A stretch of DNA of 64,000 bases from Chitinophaga jiangningensis (GCF_900142605.1 NZ_FRBL01000001.1:998732-1062731); one strand, 5' to 3'; positions 35,157 through 45,085 are shown, numbered from the stretch's first letter. A program made the numbers and translations. The notes: generated by a model from the letters alone, not told the origin.

Positions 35157-36434
35157 TTAAATAAATTCATAACCGATATCTCTTCGAAAGGTCTTACCAT
35201 CAAACTCAATCTGATTCGCTGTTTGAACGGAACGACCCAGGGCCAGTGAAAGACTGCTGGCCAGTGAGGTAATACTCAGCACACGACCGCCGTTGGTCAG
35301 TACTTTATCGCCTTCCTGTTTAGTGCCTGCATGAAATACGATCTGATCTTTGGTTGGCGCCGGAATACCTGAAATTTGCTTGTTTTTCTCATAAGCTTCA
35401 GGATACCCTTTGGACACCAGCATAACGGTGGCGGCTGCACGCTGATCGGTGTATATCTGCTGTGATGCCAGTTTGCCCTCGTTTACAGCAACAAACAGCT
35501 CTAACAGATCATTTTGTAACCTGGGCATTACCACCTCCGTTTCCGGATCACCCATACGACAGTTATATTCTATCACGAAAGGCTCTCCTGCTACATTAAT
35601 CAGGCCAAAAAACACAAAACCTTTATAAATTATTTTTTCTTTTGACAACCCTTCAATCGTAGGGCGGATCACCTTGTCCTCCACCAGTTTCATAAACGCT
35701 GCATCCGCAAACGGCACAGGAGACACCGCCCCCATACCACCGGTATTCAGGCCCTTATCGCCTTCACCAATGCGTTTGTAGTCTTTGGCCTCAGGTAGGA
35801 TCTTATACGTATGCCCATCGGTAATAGCAAATACGGACAGCTCTATACCCGTCAGAAACTGCTCAATTACCACCGTTTTGCTCGCATCACCAAACTTGGC
35901 AGCCTTGATCATCTGGGTAAACTCTTCCACCGCTTCATCGTGATCGGAAGTGATCACCACCCCTTTACCGGCAGCCAAACCATCGGCTTTCAGCACGATT
36001 GGTAAGGAATGCTGTTTAATATAGGCTACCCCTTCCTCGTAAGTCTCCTCATTGAACTCCCTGTAGGCGGCAGTAGGAATATGCTGGCGCTCCATGAACA
36101 GCTTGGCAAATGCCTTGCTACCCTCCAGCTGAGCCCCTGTTTTCGAAGGCCCCATCACCGGAATGTGCTGCAGGGCCTCATCCTGGCCGAAATAATCGTA
36201 AATACCGTTTACCAGCGCTTCTTCAGAACCTGGCACCACCAGGGTAATTTCCTGCTCCAGGCAGAAACTTTTTATCTTGTCAAACTCGCTCACACCCATG
36301 TTCACGTTGGTACCGCACTCGGCCGTACCCGCATTTCCCGGTGCTATAAACAGTTTTCCACAAAGCGGACTTTGCGACATTTTCAGGGCCAGTGCATGTT
36401 CCCGACCACCACTTCCTAATAAAAGTATGTTCAT
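35157..36434 (-). CDS. purD: Phosphoribosylamine-glycine ligase
   Basis: This 425-residue ATP-grasp enzyme matches PurD: N-terminal MNILLLGSGGREHALALKM, VVPGSEEALVNGI, the ATP-grasp core (LPIVLKADGLAAGKGVVI), NTGGMGAVSPVPF and EYNCRMGDPETEVVMPRL. It makes glycinamide ribonucleotide in purine synthesis. It stands alone in the window; no other pur gene is near. Confidence 0.96.
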   Translation of the reverse strand: MNILLLGSGGREHALALKMSQSPLCGKLFIAPGNAGTAECGTNVNMGVSEFDKIKSFCLEQEITLVVPGSEEALVNGIYDYFGQDEALQHIPVMGPSKTGAQLEGSKAFAKLFMERQHIPTAAYREFNEETYEEGVAYIKQHSLPIVLKADGLAAGKGVVITSDHDEAVEEFTQMIKAAKFGDASKTVVIEQFLTGIELSVFAITDGHTYKILPEAKDYKRIGEGDKGLNTGGMGAVSPVPFADAAFMKLVEDKVIRPTIEGLSKEKIIYKGFVFFGLINVAGEPFVIEYNCRMGDPETEVVMPRLQNDLLELFVAVNEGKLASQQIYTDQRAAATVMLVSKGYPEAYEKNKQISGIPAPTKDQIVFHAGTKQEGDKVLTNGGRVLSITSLASSLSLALGRSVQTANQIEFDGKTFRRDIGYEFI

Positions 36435-36597
36435 AATGAATTAAAACAGATGCGAAAGAAAATGCAAAGTAAGATCAAAAAAACCTCAAAATTTGCCTTT
36501 TATAGCATTTTTTTACCCGAATTCCCGATTTTCTTTAACTTGCTCGTGTTAAAGCTTAACAGAACCTTAAAACAATCGACAACAAAACTAACCATTT

Positions 36598-38307
36598 ATG
36601 ATGCAAACTGCTGTTGCACAAGGACCTGAGACTGCCTCGCAAAAAGGGCATCCCAAGGGCCTCTCAGTGCTTTTTGCCACGGAAATGTGGGAAAGGTTTA
36701 ACTTTTATGGTATGAGGGCATTATTGACCCTCTTCCTGGTAAACGCACTGCAATTCTCAGAAGCTGAATCATCTTATGCCTATGGCGGGTTCCTCGGACT
36801 CTGCTACCTTACACCTATGCTGGGAGGGTACATCTCCGACCGTTACCTCGGCAACAGAAACTGTATTTTATTAGGTGGCTTCGTAATGGGTATAGGCCAG
36901 CTCCTGATGGTGCTTAGCGCCACCGTATATGCGGGAAGCGTGGAAACAGCGCGCCTCGTCATGTGGCTCGCCCTCTTCGTGATCATTTTCGGTAACGGCT
37001 TCTTCAAACCTAACATCTCCTCCATGGTAGGTAGCCTGTATCCTAAAAATGATAACCGCCTCGATGCCGCATTCACCATCTTTTACATGGGTATCAACAT
37101 GGGCGCCTTCCTCGGTATGCTCATCTGCCCTATCCTCGGCGACGTGAAACTCACCGACGGTACCAGGGTAGTAAGTGCCTTCAAATGGGGCTTCCTCGCT
37201 GCAGGTCTGGCCATGTTCATCGGTACCATCCTGTTCTACTTCCTGAAAAACAAGTATGTAGTAACGCCGGATGGTAAACCTATTGGTGCCAAACCAACCT
37301 TCAACCCGGCTGCCAACACCACCGGCGAAGCAGACAAAGCTAAATTCACCAGTGGCGCCATCCTCGGTTGCGCAGCCCTGCTGGTAGCATTGTTCCTCAC
37401 CTTCCATTTTGTGGCCAATGATCCTAATCCGATCAAATCCTGGATCTATCCGTTCATTTACGCTACCGGTATCTCACTGGCAGTATTGATTCTCACCGAT
37501 AAATCCATTTCTACAGTAGAAAGACAAAGGATTCTCGTACTCTATTTCGTAGCATTCTTCGTAATCTTCTTCTGGGCATGTTTCGAACAGGCCGGTTCTT
37601 CCCTGACTTTCATCGCGGATAAACAAACCGACCGTCACCTGTTTGGCTGGGATATGCCTCCCAGCTTCATTCAGAATGCTAACTCCATCTTCATCATCAT
37701 CTTCGCGCTGCCTTTCTCTGCACTGTGGCTGAAGCTCGGCAAACGTAACCTGGAGCCAATCTCCCCTGTGAAACAGGCGATCGGTCTGGCGTTATTGTCC
37801 CTCGGCTTCCTCATCATCGCCATGCAGGTAAAAAGCCTCGAAGGCGGTGCTAAACTGGGTGTTAGCTGGCTGATTATCATGTACCTGTTCCATACCCTGG
37901 GTGAGCTTTGCCTGTCTCCGATTGGCCTCTCCCTGGTGGCAAAACTGGCTCCTGCACGTTTCAGCTCCCTGCTGATGGGTGTGTGGTTCCTCGCGAACGC
38001 CGCCGGTTACGCACTGGCTGGTACCCTCGGCGCACTGCTGCCTCCAAACCCAGACAACTACGCTGATGCTGCCAAAGCTGGTGTAGACCTGCAAGGTGTT
38101 TTGAACGGCACGGTGTCTGCCACTCCTGAAATTCTCAGCAAACTGAAAGAACTGAAACTCTCCGCTACTTATCCTTCATTTGCCGGTTTCACCATCCACA
38201 ACCTGTTCGAATTCTTCATGGTATTCGTTATCCTGCCTGGTACAGCAGCTGTGCTGTTGTTCCTCATCTCTCCATTCCTGAAAAAATGGATGCACGGTGT
38301 TAAATAA
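36598..38307 (+). CDS. POT/PTR family proton-dependent oligopeptide transporter
   Basis: A 569-residue MFS transporter with about 14 membrane spans. PTR signatures: EMWERFNFYGMRALLTLFLV (with the ExxERFxxYG motif), LTPMLGGYISDRYLG and FTIFYMGINMGAFLG. The C-terminal half contains FFWACFEQAGSSL and LGELCLSPIGLSLV. It takes up di- and tripeptides with protons. Two Met codons open the frame (36598 and 36601). A terminator separates it from the OPT transporter, so the two are regulated separately. Confidence 0.94.
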   Translation: MMQTAVAQGPETASQKGHPKGLSVLFATEMWERFNFYGMRALLTLFLVNALQFSEAESSYAYGGFLGLCYLTPMLGGYISDRYLGNRNCILLGGFVMGIGQLLMVLSATVYAGSVETARLVMWLALFVIIFGNGFFKPNISSMVGSLYPKNDNRLDAAFTIFYMGINMGAFLGMLICPILGDVKLTDGTRVVSAFKWGFLAAGLAMFIGTILFYFLKNKYVVTPDGKPIGAKPTFNPAANTTGEADKAKFTSGAILGCAALLVALFLTFHFVANDPNPIKSWIYPFIYATGISLAVLILTDKSISTVERQRILVLYFVAFFVIFFWACFEQAGSSLTFIADKQTDRHLFGWDMPPSFIQNANSIFIIIFALPFSALWLKLGKRNLEPISPVKQAIGLALLSLGFLIIAMQVKSLEGGAKLGVSWLIIMYLFHTLGELCLSPIGLSLVAKLAPARFSSLLMGVWFLANAAGYALAGTLGALLPPNPDNYADAAKAGVDLQGVLNGTVSATPEILSKLKELKLSATYPSFAGFTIHNLFEFFMVFVILPGTAAVLLFLISPFLKKWMHGVK

Positions 38308-38326
38308 CGCTACCGCTAAATAGCTG

Positions 38327-38354
38327 AAAAAGCCTCGCTGAGCGAGGCTTTTTT
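38327..38354 (+). terminator. Terminator after the POT transporter
   Basis: Perfect 12-bp stem (38327-38338 with 38342-38353), loop TGA, T run, 19 bp after the stop. Confidence 0.9.
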
Positions 38355-38363
38355 GTTTTCCAT

Positions 38364-38384
38364 GAGGGGACCTTCGGTCCCCTC
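38364..38384. repeat. Short palindromic hairpin (CC-TTC-GG apex)
   Basis: Perfect 9-bp stem (38364-38372 with 38376-38384), loop TTC, 10 bp after the terminator. It shares the CC-NNN-GG apex with the tandem hairpins but is single. Confidence 0.75.
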
Positions 38385-38405
38385 CGATTCCGTGCAAGGA
38401 AATAT

Positions 38406-38413
38406 TATATTTG
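38406..38413 (+). promoter_or_regulatory. Putative promoter -7 element for the OPT transporter
   Basis: Exact TATATTTG, 23 bp before the ATG at 38437, inside the longer reading frame that starts at 38353; this supports the later start. Confidence 0.45.
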
Positions 38414-38436
38414 CCCATACTCATACACAAACAAAT

Positions 38437-40476
38437 ATGTCCGATAACCAATTCAAACCTTTTGTTCCCGCTACCACCCGGATGAAGGAATTCACCTTCA
38501 AATCCATCCTCCTGGGATGTATCTTCGGTATCATCTTCGGCGCTGCCACCGTATACCTGGCGCTCAAAGCAGGACTTACCGTATCTGCCTCCATCCCAAT
38601 TGCCGTGATTGCGATTACCCTTGGCCGTAAGTTCTTCAAAACCACCATTCTCGAAAACAATATCATTCAAACTACCGGCTCCGCAGGCGAATCCATCGCT
38701 GCCGGCGTGGTGTTTACCCTTCCCGCCTTCCTGTTCCTCAGCGACGGCGCCGGTGCCCAGTTCTTCAACTATATCACCATCCTTACCCTTGCCATCATCG
38801 GTGGGGTGCTGGGTACACTCATGATGATACCCCTGCGCCGTTCCCTCATCGTAAAGGAACATGGCACCCTCCCTTATCCGGAAGGTACTGCCTGCGCCGA
38901 TGTGTTGATTGCTGGTGAAAAAGGAGGCGACTTCGCCAAAACAGCCTTCTGGGGCCTCGGCTTCGCCGCCATATACGCTTTCTTGCAAAAGGTCCTGCAC
39001 ATCATCGCAGAAACACCGGGATACATGACCAAACAGGCCAATAAATTCTTACCCTCAGCCAATCTTAGCGCAGATATTACCCCGGAGTATATGGGTGTGG
39101 GTTATATCATAGGACCTCGCATTTCCGGAGTATTGGTTGCGGGTGGTGTACTCTCCTGGCTGGCACTCATCCCACTGCTGGCTTCCCTGCTGCCTGGAGA
39201 TACCATTGCCACACAACTCATTAAACTCGGCTACCTGGCTAACCTGAACACGCCCGGCGGACAAGGGAACTGGGACCCGGCCACACATACTTTTACAGAT
39301 TATGCTTCCGCTATTTATTACGCCTATATACGGCAGATTGCTGCCGGCGCCGTTGCCGCCGGAGGTTTCATCACCCTGGTAAGAACCATCCCTACCATCG
39401 TATCCACCTTCAGAGGCAGCCTCGGCGCGGTGAAGGACTCCACTGAAAAACAATCCGGAACAGTACCCAGAACTGAAAAAGATCTGAGCCTCAAAGTGGT
39501 GATATTCGGCAGCCTGGCACTGGTAGTGCTCATGGCCATCCTGCCACAGCTCCCTGGCGGCTCCATCGGACAAAAACTGCTGGTGGGTGCACTCGTGGTA
39601 TTTTTCGGTGCTTTCTTTGTTACCGTTTCCAGCCGTATCGTAGGCCTCATCGGCTCTTCTAACAACCCGATCTCCGGTATGACCATCGCCACCCTGATGG
39701 GCACCTGCCTGGTGTTTATCGCAGTTGGCTGGACGGGTAAACTATATGAACCCATGGCGCTCGTAGTCGGTAGCATGATCTGCATTGCCGCCGCTAATGC
39801 CGGCGGTACCAGTCAGGACCTGAAATCAGGGTATATCGTGGGCGCCACGCCCATGAACCAACAGATTGCCCTGTTCATCGGTGCCATTGTTTCCTCCATT
39901 GTAATCGGACTTACCGTGAAATTCCTGGATCGCCCTACGGCCGATATGATCGCCCATGGCGTGAAAGATCATGCTATCGGGAGTTTATACTACCCGGCGC
40001 CGCAAGGCACCCTGCTGGCCACACTGGATATCGGTATTCTCTCCGGTAATCTCGACTGGCAGTTTGTACTGGTAGGTGCTTTGCTCGCCATTACAATCGA
40101 GCTGTGTGGTGTAAACGCATTGTCATTTGCAGTAGGAGCTTACCTGCCACTCTCCACCACAACACCTATTCTTGTAGGTGGGGCTATCAGAGGCCTGGTA
40201 GACTACCGTAAGAAAAAAGCTAACATCCAAACCACTGCGGAAGAGGAAGAACTGGGAAGAGGTAACCTGTTTGCCACCGGATTGGTAGCAGGAGGGGCTG
40301 TGGCTGGCGTCATCATCGCTATCATGGCCGGTTTCGACTCCACCGCAGCAGGCCTCGCCAAATTAAATCTGCAGGAATCTTTCCTTGGCGCATTAGGTCA
40401 GGGCGGATATTACATACTTGGAACAGGCTTCTTTGCGTTTATGGGTTGGTATCTCTATAGAGTTGCCAGAAAATAA
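38437..40476 (+). CDS. OPT family oligopeptide transporter
   Basis: From the ATG at 38437 this is 679 residues with about 15 membrane spans. Family features include FVPATTRMKEFTFKSILLGCI, FGAATVYLALKAGLTVSASIP, LPYPEGTACADVLIAGE, NPISGMTIATL and GGTSQDLKSGYIVGATP. The longer frame from 38353 would code across a hairpin and a promoter element, so it is rejected. OPT carriers move oligopeptides or metal-chelate conjugates. Together with the POT carrier upstream it gives the region a peptide-uptake theme. Confidence 0.93.
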   Translation: MSDNQFKPFVPATTRMKEFTFKSILLGCIFGIIFGAATVYLALKAGLTVSASIPIAVIAITLGRKFFKTTILENNIIQTTGSAGESIAAGVVFTLPAFLFLSDGAGAQFFNYITILTLAIIGGVLGTLMMIPLRRSLIVKEHGTLPYPEGTACADVLIAGEKGGDFAKTAFWGLGFAAIYAFLQKVLHIIAETPGYMTKQANKFLPSANLSADITPEYMGVGYIIGPRISGVLVAGGVLSWLALIPLLASLLPGDTIATQLIKLGYLANLNTPGGQGNWDPATHTFTDYASAIYYAYIRQIAAGAVAAGGFITLVRTIPTIVSTFRGSLGAVKDSTEKQSGTVPRTEKDLSLKVVIFGSLALVVLMAILPQLPGGSIGQKLLVGALVVFFGAFFVTVSSRIVGLIGSSNNPISGMTIATLMGTCLVFIAVGWTGKLYEPMALVVGSMICIAAANAGGTSQDLKSGYIVGATPMNQQIALFIGAIVSSIVIGLTVKFLDRPTADMIAHGVKDHAIGSLYYPAPQGTLLATLDIGILSGNLDWQFVLVGALLAITIELCGVNALSFAVGAYLPLSTTTPILVGGAIRGLVDYRKKKANIQTTAEEEELGRGNLFATGLVAGGAVAGVIIAIMAGFDSTAAGLAKLNLQESFLGALGQGGYYILGTGFFAFMGWYLYRVARK

Positions 40477-40530
40477 TTCGCTGCCTAAAAAAATAATATC
40501 TTAATTTTATCTGATATATTACTATCTCCT

Positions 40531-41052
40531 ATGCGTTTATATTTATCTGCTATACTTAGTGCTGTACTGTTTTTCAGCGTGTCATGCGAAAAAACAGAAA
40601 CGAAAACAGATGCGGACGACAGGAAGTTTATTTCCATGAAACTGGATAATAAAATCTACCTCTCAGAAAATCCAAAGGCGACGGCGTACCTGCCTAAACT
40701 GGACGATTCCAACCCGGATAACGATTATCCGGTCATGGAAATCACAGGTACTACCTACACCGGCGATTATATTACGTTTAAACTGGCCGTTCCTGAACTG
40801 CCGTTCCATACAGGTGCTTACTATTCCTCTGAAACAGGCAACAGTATGAATATCTACCTGCCCAGTTCCAATGGGGAAACCCTGAACACCGGTACCAGCG
40901 CAGGCTTTGTGATCAACATCACGAGGATCAACAGCCAGTTTGTAGAAGGTACCTTCAGCGGTAGCCTGCAGGATGTAAGCGGTAGCAGCAGCAGCCGTGT
41001 GGTGAAAGACGGTACTTTCCGTGCGGTACTGAAATACCAGGAAGCGCAATAA
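40531..41052 (+). CDS. Hypothetical lipoprotein
   Basis: A 173-residue protein with a lipobox ending at Cys-19 (FSVSC), followed by a Lys/Thr/Asp linker and a beta-rich domain with many Thr, Ser and Gly residues (MEITGTTYTGDYITFKL, INSQFVEGTFSGSLQDVSGSSS). It resembles the many small beta-sandwich lipoproteins of Bacteroidota; no function is recognised. TAATTTTA, one mismatch from the -7 consensus, lies 21 bp upstream. It ends before a bidirectional terminator. Confidence 0.7.
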   Translation: MRLYLSAILSAVLFFSVSCEKTETKTDADDRKFISMKLDNKIYLSENPKATAYLPKLDDSNPDNDYPVMEITGTTYTGDYITFKLAVPELPFHTGAYYSSETGNSMNIYLPSSNGETLNTGTSAGFVINITRINSQFVEGTFSGSLQDVSGSSSSRVVKDGTFRAVLKYQEAQ

Positions 41053-41075
41053 TTAACTTTCTAAATGCTGCCATA

Positions 41076-41112
41076 AAAAAAATAACTCCGGGATAGCCGG
41101 AGTTATTTTTTT
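41076..41112. terminator. Bidirectional terminator between convergent genes
   Basis: A 16-bp perfect stem including the flanking A and T runs (41076-41091 with 41097-41112), 5-nt loop. Its end overlaps the stop of the minus-strand DUF1501 gene. Confidence 0.88.
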
Positions 41113-42313
41113 ATACGAAGTTCAGGTGATCATATTTTGCCTTTAGGATATCTGCATCATCCGCTCCCAGCCAGTTACCTAACAGCGTCGCATACACGCT
41201 CTTGAAGTCTACCTTGTACTGCAAATCCCCGTCCTTCAGGTGCATCAGGTCAGGCCCTTCATTCAGTACACCTTTCTCCTTCAGGCCACCCCCAATCAGG
41301 AACATGTTATTGGCAGTGCCGTGATCCGTACCACCACTGGCGTTCTGGCTCACCCTACGCCCAAACTCAGAGAATGTCATTACCACCACATCCTGGAAAC
41401 GGTTGTTCTTTTTCAGGTCACCGGTGAATACGGTAAGTGCATCACTCAGCTGCTGAAAAAGCCTGTCCTGCTGCGCCTGCTGGTTTACATGGGTATCAAA
41501 ACTGCCGTGCGACACATAATAGACTTTGGTATTGATGTCCGACATGATCAGGTTAGCGATGGTCCGCATGTTCTTACCTAATTCGGTGTTAGGGTACGCC
41601 TCTTTCGACTGATAAGTTTTGATCTGCTGCTGGATATACGCGGCAGAAGAAATCGTTTCTCCCATGGTTTTATAGAGGTAATCCACATTCTGATGCTCAT
41701 CGTCGTGCGCTTGTTGTTTGAGCAGGTCTTTGAAGAAGGGATTGTTGCTGGTGCCGTACAACCGCGTAGGATCGGTAAGTGCCAGGCCTTTGGAACTTTC
41801 GCCTTTCAGGGCCAGACTCAGCGTATCATCTATCTCCAACGCCTGTGTGGGCTTATCGCAGCCTTTACATTGCGCGTCCAGGTAGCGCCCTATCCAGCCG
41901 TTGGTCCAGTAGTCGGACGACTGGCTCGCTGTATGCCAGATGTCCATGGAGCGGAAGTGCGAGCGGTCAGGGTTGGGATAGCCCACGTTGTTGAGCACGC
42001 CCAAGGCCCCTTCATCATAAAGCGCTTTCAGGCCCACCAGGCCGGGATGTATCCCCAGTTCATCCGTCAGGGATAATGCTTTGTCTCGTTTAATACCGAG
42101 GTTAGGTCGCTGCTTATAATAAATATCGTTGCGGTAAGGAATAATGGTATTGAGGCCATCATTACCACCGGAGAGTTGTACTATTACCAGTACTTTATTA
42201 CCGGGGGGCACCAGTTCACCGCGTTCGAGCGCTTTCAGGAACTTAGGCATCATCACCGCTGCGGAAGCAAGGGAGCCAACCTGTAGGAAACGTCTGCGAT
42301 TGATTATATTCAT
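41111..42313 (-). CDS. DUF1501 family exported protein (Tat signal)
   Basis: This 400-residue protein starts with a Tat-type signal (NRRRFLQVGSLASAAVMMP) and carries the DUF1501 core: VLVIVQLSGGNDGLNTIIPY, LNNVGYPNPDRSHFRSMDIWHTAS, MTFSEFGRRVSQNASGGTDHGTANNMFLIGG. The fold is related to alkaline-phosphatase/sulfatase-like proteins, and the GGTDHG segment resembles a metal site. It follows DUF1800 by 26 bp; the two are widely found as a pair with unknown function. Confidence 0.9.
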   Translation of the reverse strand: MNIINRRRFLQVGSLASAAVMMPKFLKALERGELVPPGNKVLVIVQLSGGNDGLNTIIPYRNDIYYKQRPNLGIKRDKALSLTDELGIHPGLVGLKALYDEGALGVLNNVGYPNPDRSHFRSMDIWHTASQSSDYWTNGWIGRYLDAQCKGCDKPTQALEIDDTLSLALKGESSKGLALTDPTRLYGTSNNPFFKDLLKQQAHDDEHQNVDYLYKTMGETISSAAYIQQQIKTYQSKEAYPNTELGKNMRTIANLIMSDINTKVYYVSHGSFDTHVNQQAQQDRLFQQLSDALTVFTGDLKKNNRFQDVVVMTFSEFGRRVSQNASGGTDHGTANNMFLIGGGLKEKGVLNEGPDLMHLKDGDLQYKVDFKSVYATLLGNWLGADDADILKAKYDHLNFV

Positions 42314-42339
42314 AATTATTTTTTTAGGGAGATGAAAGT

Positions 42340-43788
42340 CTAACAGAGCTGATATTCCGGCGTACTCATCACATCAATAGTCACGGTTTTAATATAGGCG
42401 TCGCGGTTAGATGCGTCGGCGTATTTTTCCAGCAGCTGCTTACTGGTATTACCGGATTTGAGCAGCAGGGAAGCCGCGATGGTGGTAGCCAACTCTTCTC
42501 TCGGTACTTTTTCATAGCCTTTCAGGAAGGGGGCCCAGTCTATCGTTGCGTTTACTTTTCTGGCGTATTGCCTTTTCAGGAAATCGTTGATTTGCAGCGT
42601 CATTTTATAATTGCTGCCATCACCCATTTCAGGCATAATTTCTTTTGCCTGAATGTTCATGGCCTGAGAGTAAAATACAATCTGTGGTACGCGGAGGCGG
42701 AACATGAGGCTGGAGCTGTCGATCCAGCTGCGCCCACCGGGCCATCCGGCAACATTGGGCGGGTAAAACAGGACCTGCCCGAGGATGCGCTGAAATACCA
42801 ACATGGTTCCTTCGTCTTCGAAGTGCATAGGCACTGCGCGGCGCATGCCTACCAGCAGTTCCACCGGTGACTTGATCCGGTTGCCTACATATTTGGGATC
42901 GTAGAACCAGTCGGCCATAAAGATTTCCCGCATCAGCGCTTTCAGGTCGTATCCGGAGTGGTAGAATTTATCTGCGAGGTAGTTGATTTTTTCTTCGTCA
43001 GGGTTATCATCTACAAAAAACCTGAATATTTTGGTGGTGATGAATTTTGAGCACTGGCGCTGGTCCAGCAGGATGCGGAGCACATCATCACCGTTATATA
43101 AGCCGGTTTTACCCAGGATGGTTTTGGCACCATCGTCGTGTAGGCGTTCCCGGAATTTAAAAGTGCCGGCTTCATCAAATCCCCAGCCGGTAAAGGCCCT
43201 GGCAGCCTCTTTGATGTCGGATTCCGTATAATTGCCGCGTCCGAGCGTAAACAGTTCCATTACCTCGCGGGCGAAGTTTTCGTTGGGGTGTTGTTTCCTG
43301 TTTTGCTGATTATTAAGGAATTGCAGCATGGCAGGCGATTTTGATACGGCAGCCAGCAGGTCCCCGAAGTTGCCCAGGCAGTTTTCGCGTATCACGCTGA
43401 GCAGCTGCTGGTTGTATAGTACATTCTGCGTGCGGCAGGCAAAGTGGCCATGCCAGAAAAGGCTCATCTTTTCACGCAGCGGGTGTTCCGTATCCACCAT
43501 GGCTTTCATCCAGGAGATGTTAAGGTCTTTGATGCCTTGTGTATTGAGTTTCTGGACAATTTTTTTCTCTTCGGCGCTCATGCCTTTGAGTTTTTGGTAG
43601 TCGGGCAGATCGGCCTCACTCATCACGTTCACATCGGAGGGGGTGTAGTTCTTTTTTCCAATAAGTATCTGATTTACAATAACCTTCCGCCGCTTGTCCG
43701 ACCATTCATTGATTTCGGGCAGCGTAGCGCCAAATCCGGCTCTCCAGGCCAGATGCAGCATTTGTTGTTGTGGGGATATAGCGGCCAT
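42340..43788 (-). CDS. DUF1800 family protein
   Basis: A 482-residue protein with the DUF1800 pattern: HLAWRAGFGATLPEINEW at the N-terminus, FWHGHFACRTQNV, NFAREVMELFTLGRGNYTESDIKEAARAFTGW, and FYPPNVAGWPGGRSWIDSSSL. No signal peptide is seen. It is probably cotranscribed with the DUF1501 gene, its usual partner. The biochemical activity of the family is not known to me. Confidence 0.9.
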   Translation of the reverse strand: MAAISPQQQMLHLAWRAGFGATLPEINEWSDKRRKVIVNQILIGKKNYTPSDVNVMSEADLPDYQKLKGMSAEEKKIVQKLNTQGIKDLNISWMKAMVDTEHPLREKMSLFWHGHFACRTQNVLYNQQLLSVIRENCLGNFGDLLAAVSKSPAMLQFLNNQQNRKQHPNENFAREVMELFTLGRGNYTESDIKEAARAFTGWGFDEAGTFKFRERLHDDGAKTILGKTGLYNGDDVLRILLDQRQCSKFITTKIFRFFVDDNPDEEKINYLADKFYHSGYDLKALMREIFMADWFYDPKYVGNRIKSPVELLVGMRRAVPMHFEDEGTMLVFQRILGQVLFYPPNVAGWPGGRSWIDSSSLMFRLRVPQIVFYSQAMNIQAKEIMPEMGDGSNYKMTLQINDFLKRQYARKVNATIDWAPFLKGYEKVPREELATTIAASLLLKSGNTSKQLLEKYADASNRDAYIKTVTIDVMSTPEYQLC

Positions 43789-43832
43789 AGGCAGTATACA
43801 TTTTCCCTATGACCACAAAATAGAGTCCGGGT

Positions 43833-45041
43833 TTAACGGAATTTCCAGACGGGAAAAGTATCTCCTTTTTTAAACTGGGAAATATCGGAGGGCAGCTCCA
43901 TGAATGCGTCCGCCAAAAGCAGGCTGGCAAGGTCTCCCGAGCCCTGGTAGGGTTGTGGTACTGCCATCAGTTTACCATGGGGCTGGGATACTAATTTAAC
44001 AGGAAGGTAATATTCCAGCGCGGGCTCAAAACTCACTTTTGTGGATAAACTGGCATACATTGTTGCCGCCGGCCGGGCGCCCATGGCAGCCAACAGCCAT
44101 GGCTGTACGTAGCGGTAAAAACACATAAAGCCTGAAACGGGATTTCCCGGCAAAGCAAATACCACAGGGCCATTATGGAAGGTACCAAAGAGGAAAGGCT
44201 TTCCGGGGCGCTGCTGTACTTTATGAAATACCTGCTGCATGCCCAGTTCCTGTAATACCTGGGGGAGATAATCAAATTTTCCTGCGGATACCGCGCCGGA
44301 GCTGATCCATACATCCGTATCGGCAATGAGTGGTTGTAACTGGTGCTTCATGCTTTCCGCATGATCTTCCAGGTGCAGTACCGCAGCCTGGATACCAAGC
44401 TGTTCCAGGGAGGCGCTCAGGCTATATACGTTAGACATGCGTAGCTGATGCGGCTGCGGCGTAGCATCTACCGGCACCAGTTCATTACCGGTGGCGATTA
44501 CCACTACCCGCGGACGTTTGCTCACCAGTACCTGTGTTTTGCCTACGGTGGCCAGCACGCCTGCTTCCGCAGGGCCCAGCAGGGCGCCATCGTCCAGCAG
44601 GATGGCGTTTTCCTTTACATCGCTACCTGCTTTGTGGATATGTTGTCCTTTTTTAACTAAATGTTTGATGGTAAACCGGCGGAATCCTTCATGTTCGGTG
44701 GATTCCAGGTGTTCGTACTGCACTACCGTATCAGTGAGTTCCGGGAGTACGGCCCCTGTCATCACTTCCATGCAGTTGGCTGTATTGCCCAATTGTAACT
44801 GCGGGGTACCTGCGGCCTGTACATCTTCCATTACAAAAACCCGCTGACCACGTGCATAGCTGTCAAAACGGATGGCAATACCATCCATCATTACCCGGTC
44901 AAAAGGAGGGAAAGGCCGGTCGGCGCGCACAGGCTCACGCAGTATACGCCCATTCGCCTGATTAAACGGCACCAACTCCGTTCCGGCTGTTCGTACAGTT
45001 TCCAATACGGCAGCATAAGCTTCAGCAACAGTCAGCATCAT
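43833..45041 (-). CDS. moeA: Molybdopterin molybdenumtransferase
   Basis: A 402-residue MoeA: N-terminal domain with LVPFNQANGRILREPVRADRPFPPFDRVMMDGIAI, the MoaB/Mog-like domain (RVVVIATGNELVP, WISSGAVSAGKFDYLPQVL, FALPGNPVSGFMCF) and a C-terminal beta domain. It inserts molybdate into adenylylated molybdopterin. The gene is divergent from moaC, with 44 bp between them, and opens the molybdenum-cofactor cluster. Confidence 0.94.
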   Translation of the reverse strand: MMLTVAEAYAAVLETVRTAGTELVPFNQANGRILREPVRADRPFPPFDRVMMDGIAIRFDSYARGQRVFVMEDVQAAGTPQLQLGNTANCMEVMTGAVLPELTDTVVQYEHLESTEHEGFRRFTIKHLVKKGQHIHKAGSDVKENAILLDDGALLGPAEAGVLATVGKTQVLVSKRPRVVVIATGNELVPVDATPQPHQLRMSNVYSLSASLEQLGIQAAVLHLEDHAESMKHQLQPLIADTDVWISSGAVSAGKFDYLPQVLQELGMQQVFHKVQQRPGKPFLFGTFHNGPVVFALPGNPVSGFMCFYRYVQPWLLAAMGARPAATMYASLSTKVSFEPALEYYLPVKLVSQPHGKLMAVPQPYQGSGDLASLLLADAFMELPSDISQFKKGDTFPVWKFR

Positions 45042-45047
45042 TTATAT

Positions 45048-45055
45048 TATTTTTG
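45048..45055 (+). promoter_or_regulatory. Putative promoter -7 element for moaC-mobA
   Basis: Exact TATTTTTG, 30 bp before moaC in the 44-bp gap to divergent moeA. Confidence 0.45.
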
Positions 45056-45085
45056 TAAGGAGCAGTGCAATAAATTTATGCTTTT

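Noticed and set aside
38353..38436. N-terminal extension of the OPT gene
   Set aside because: It runs through a hairpin and an exact promoter element; the ATG at 38437 is better.
38176..39000. Minus-strand frame of 274 codons
   Set aside because: Opposite the two peptide transporters; Gly/Glu/His-rich translation typical of an antisense shadow and it crosses a terminator.
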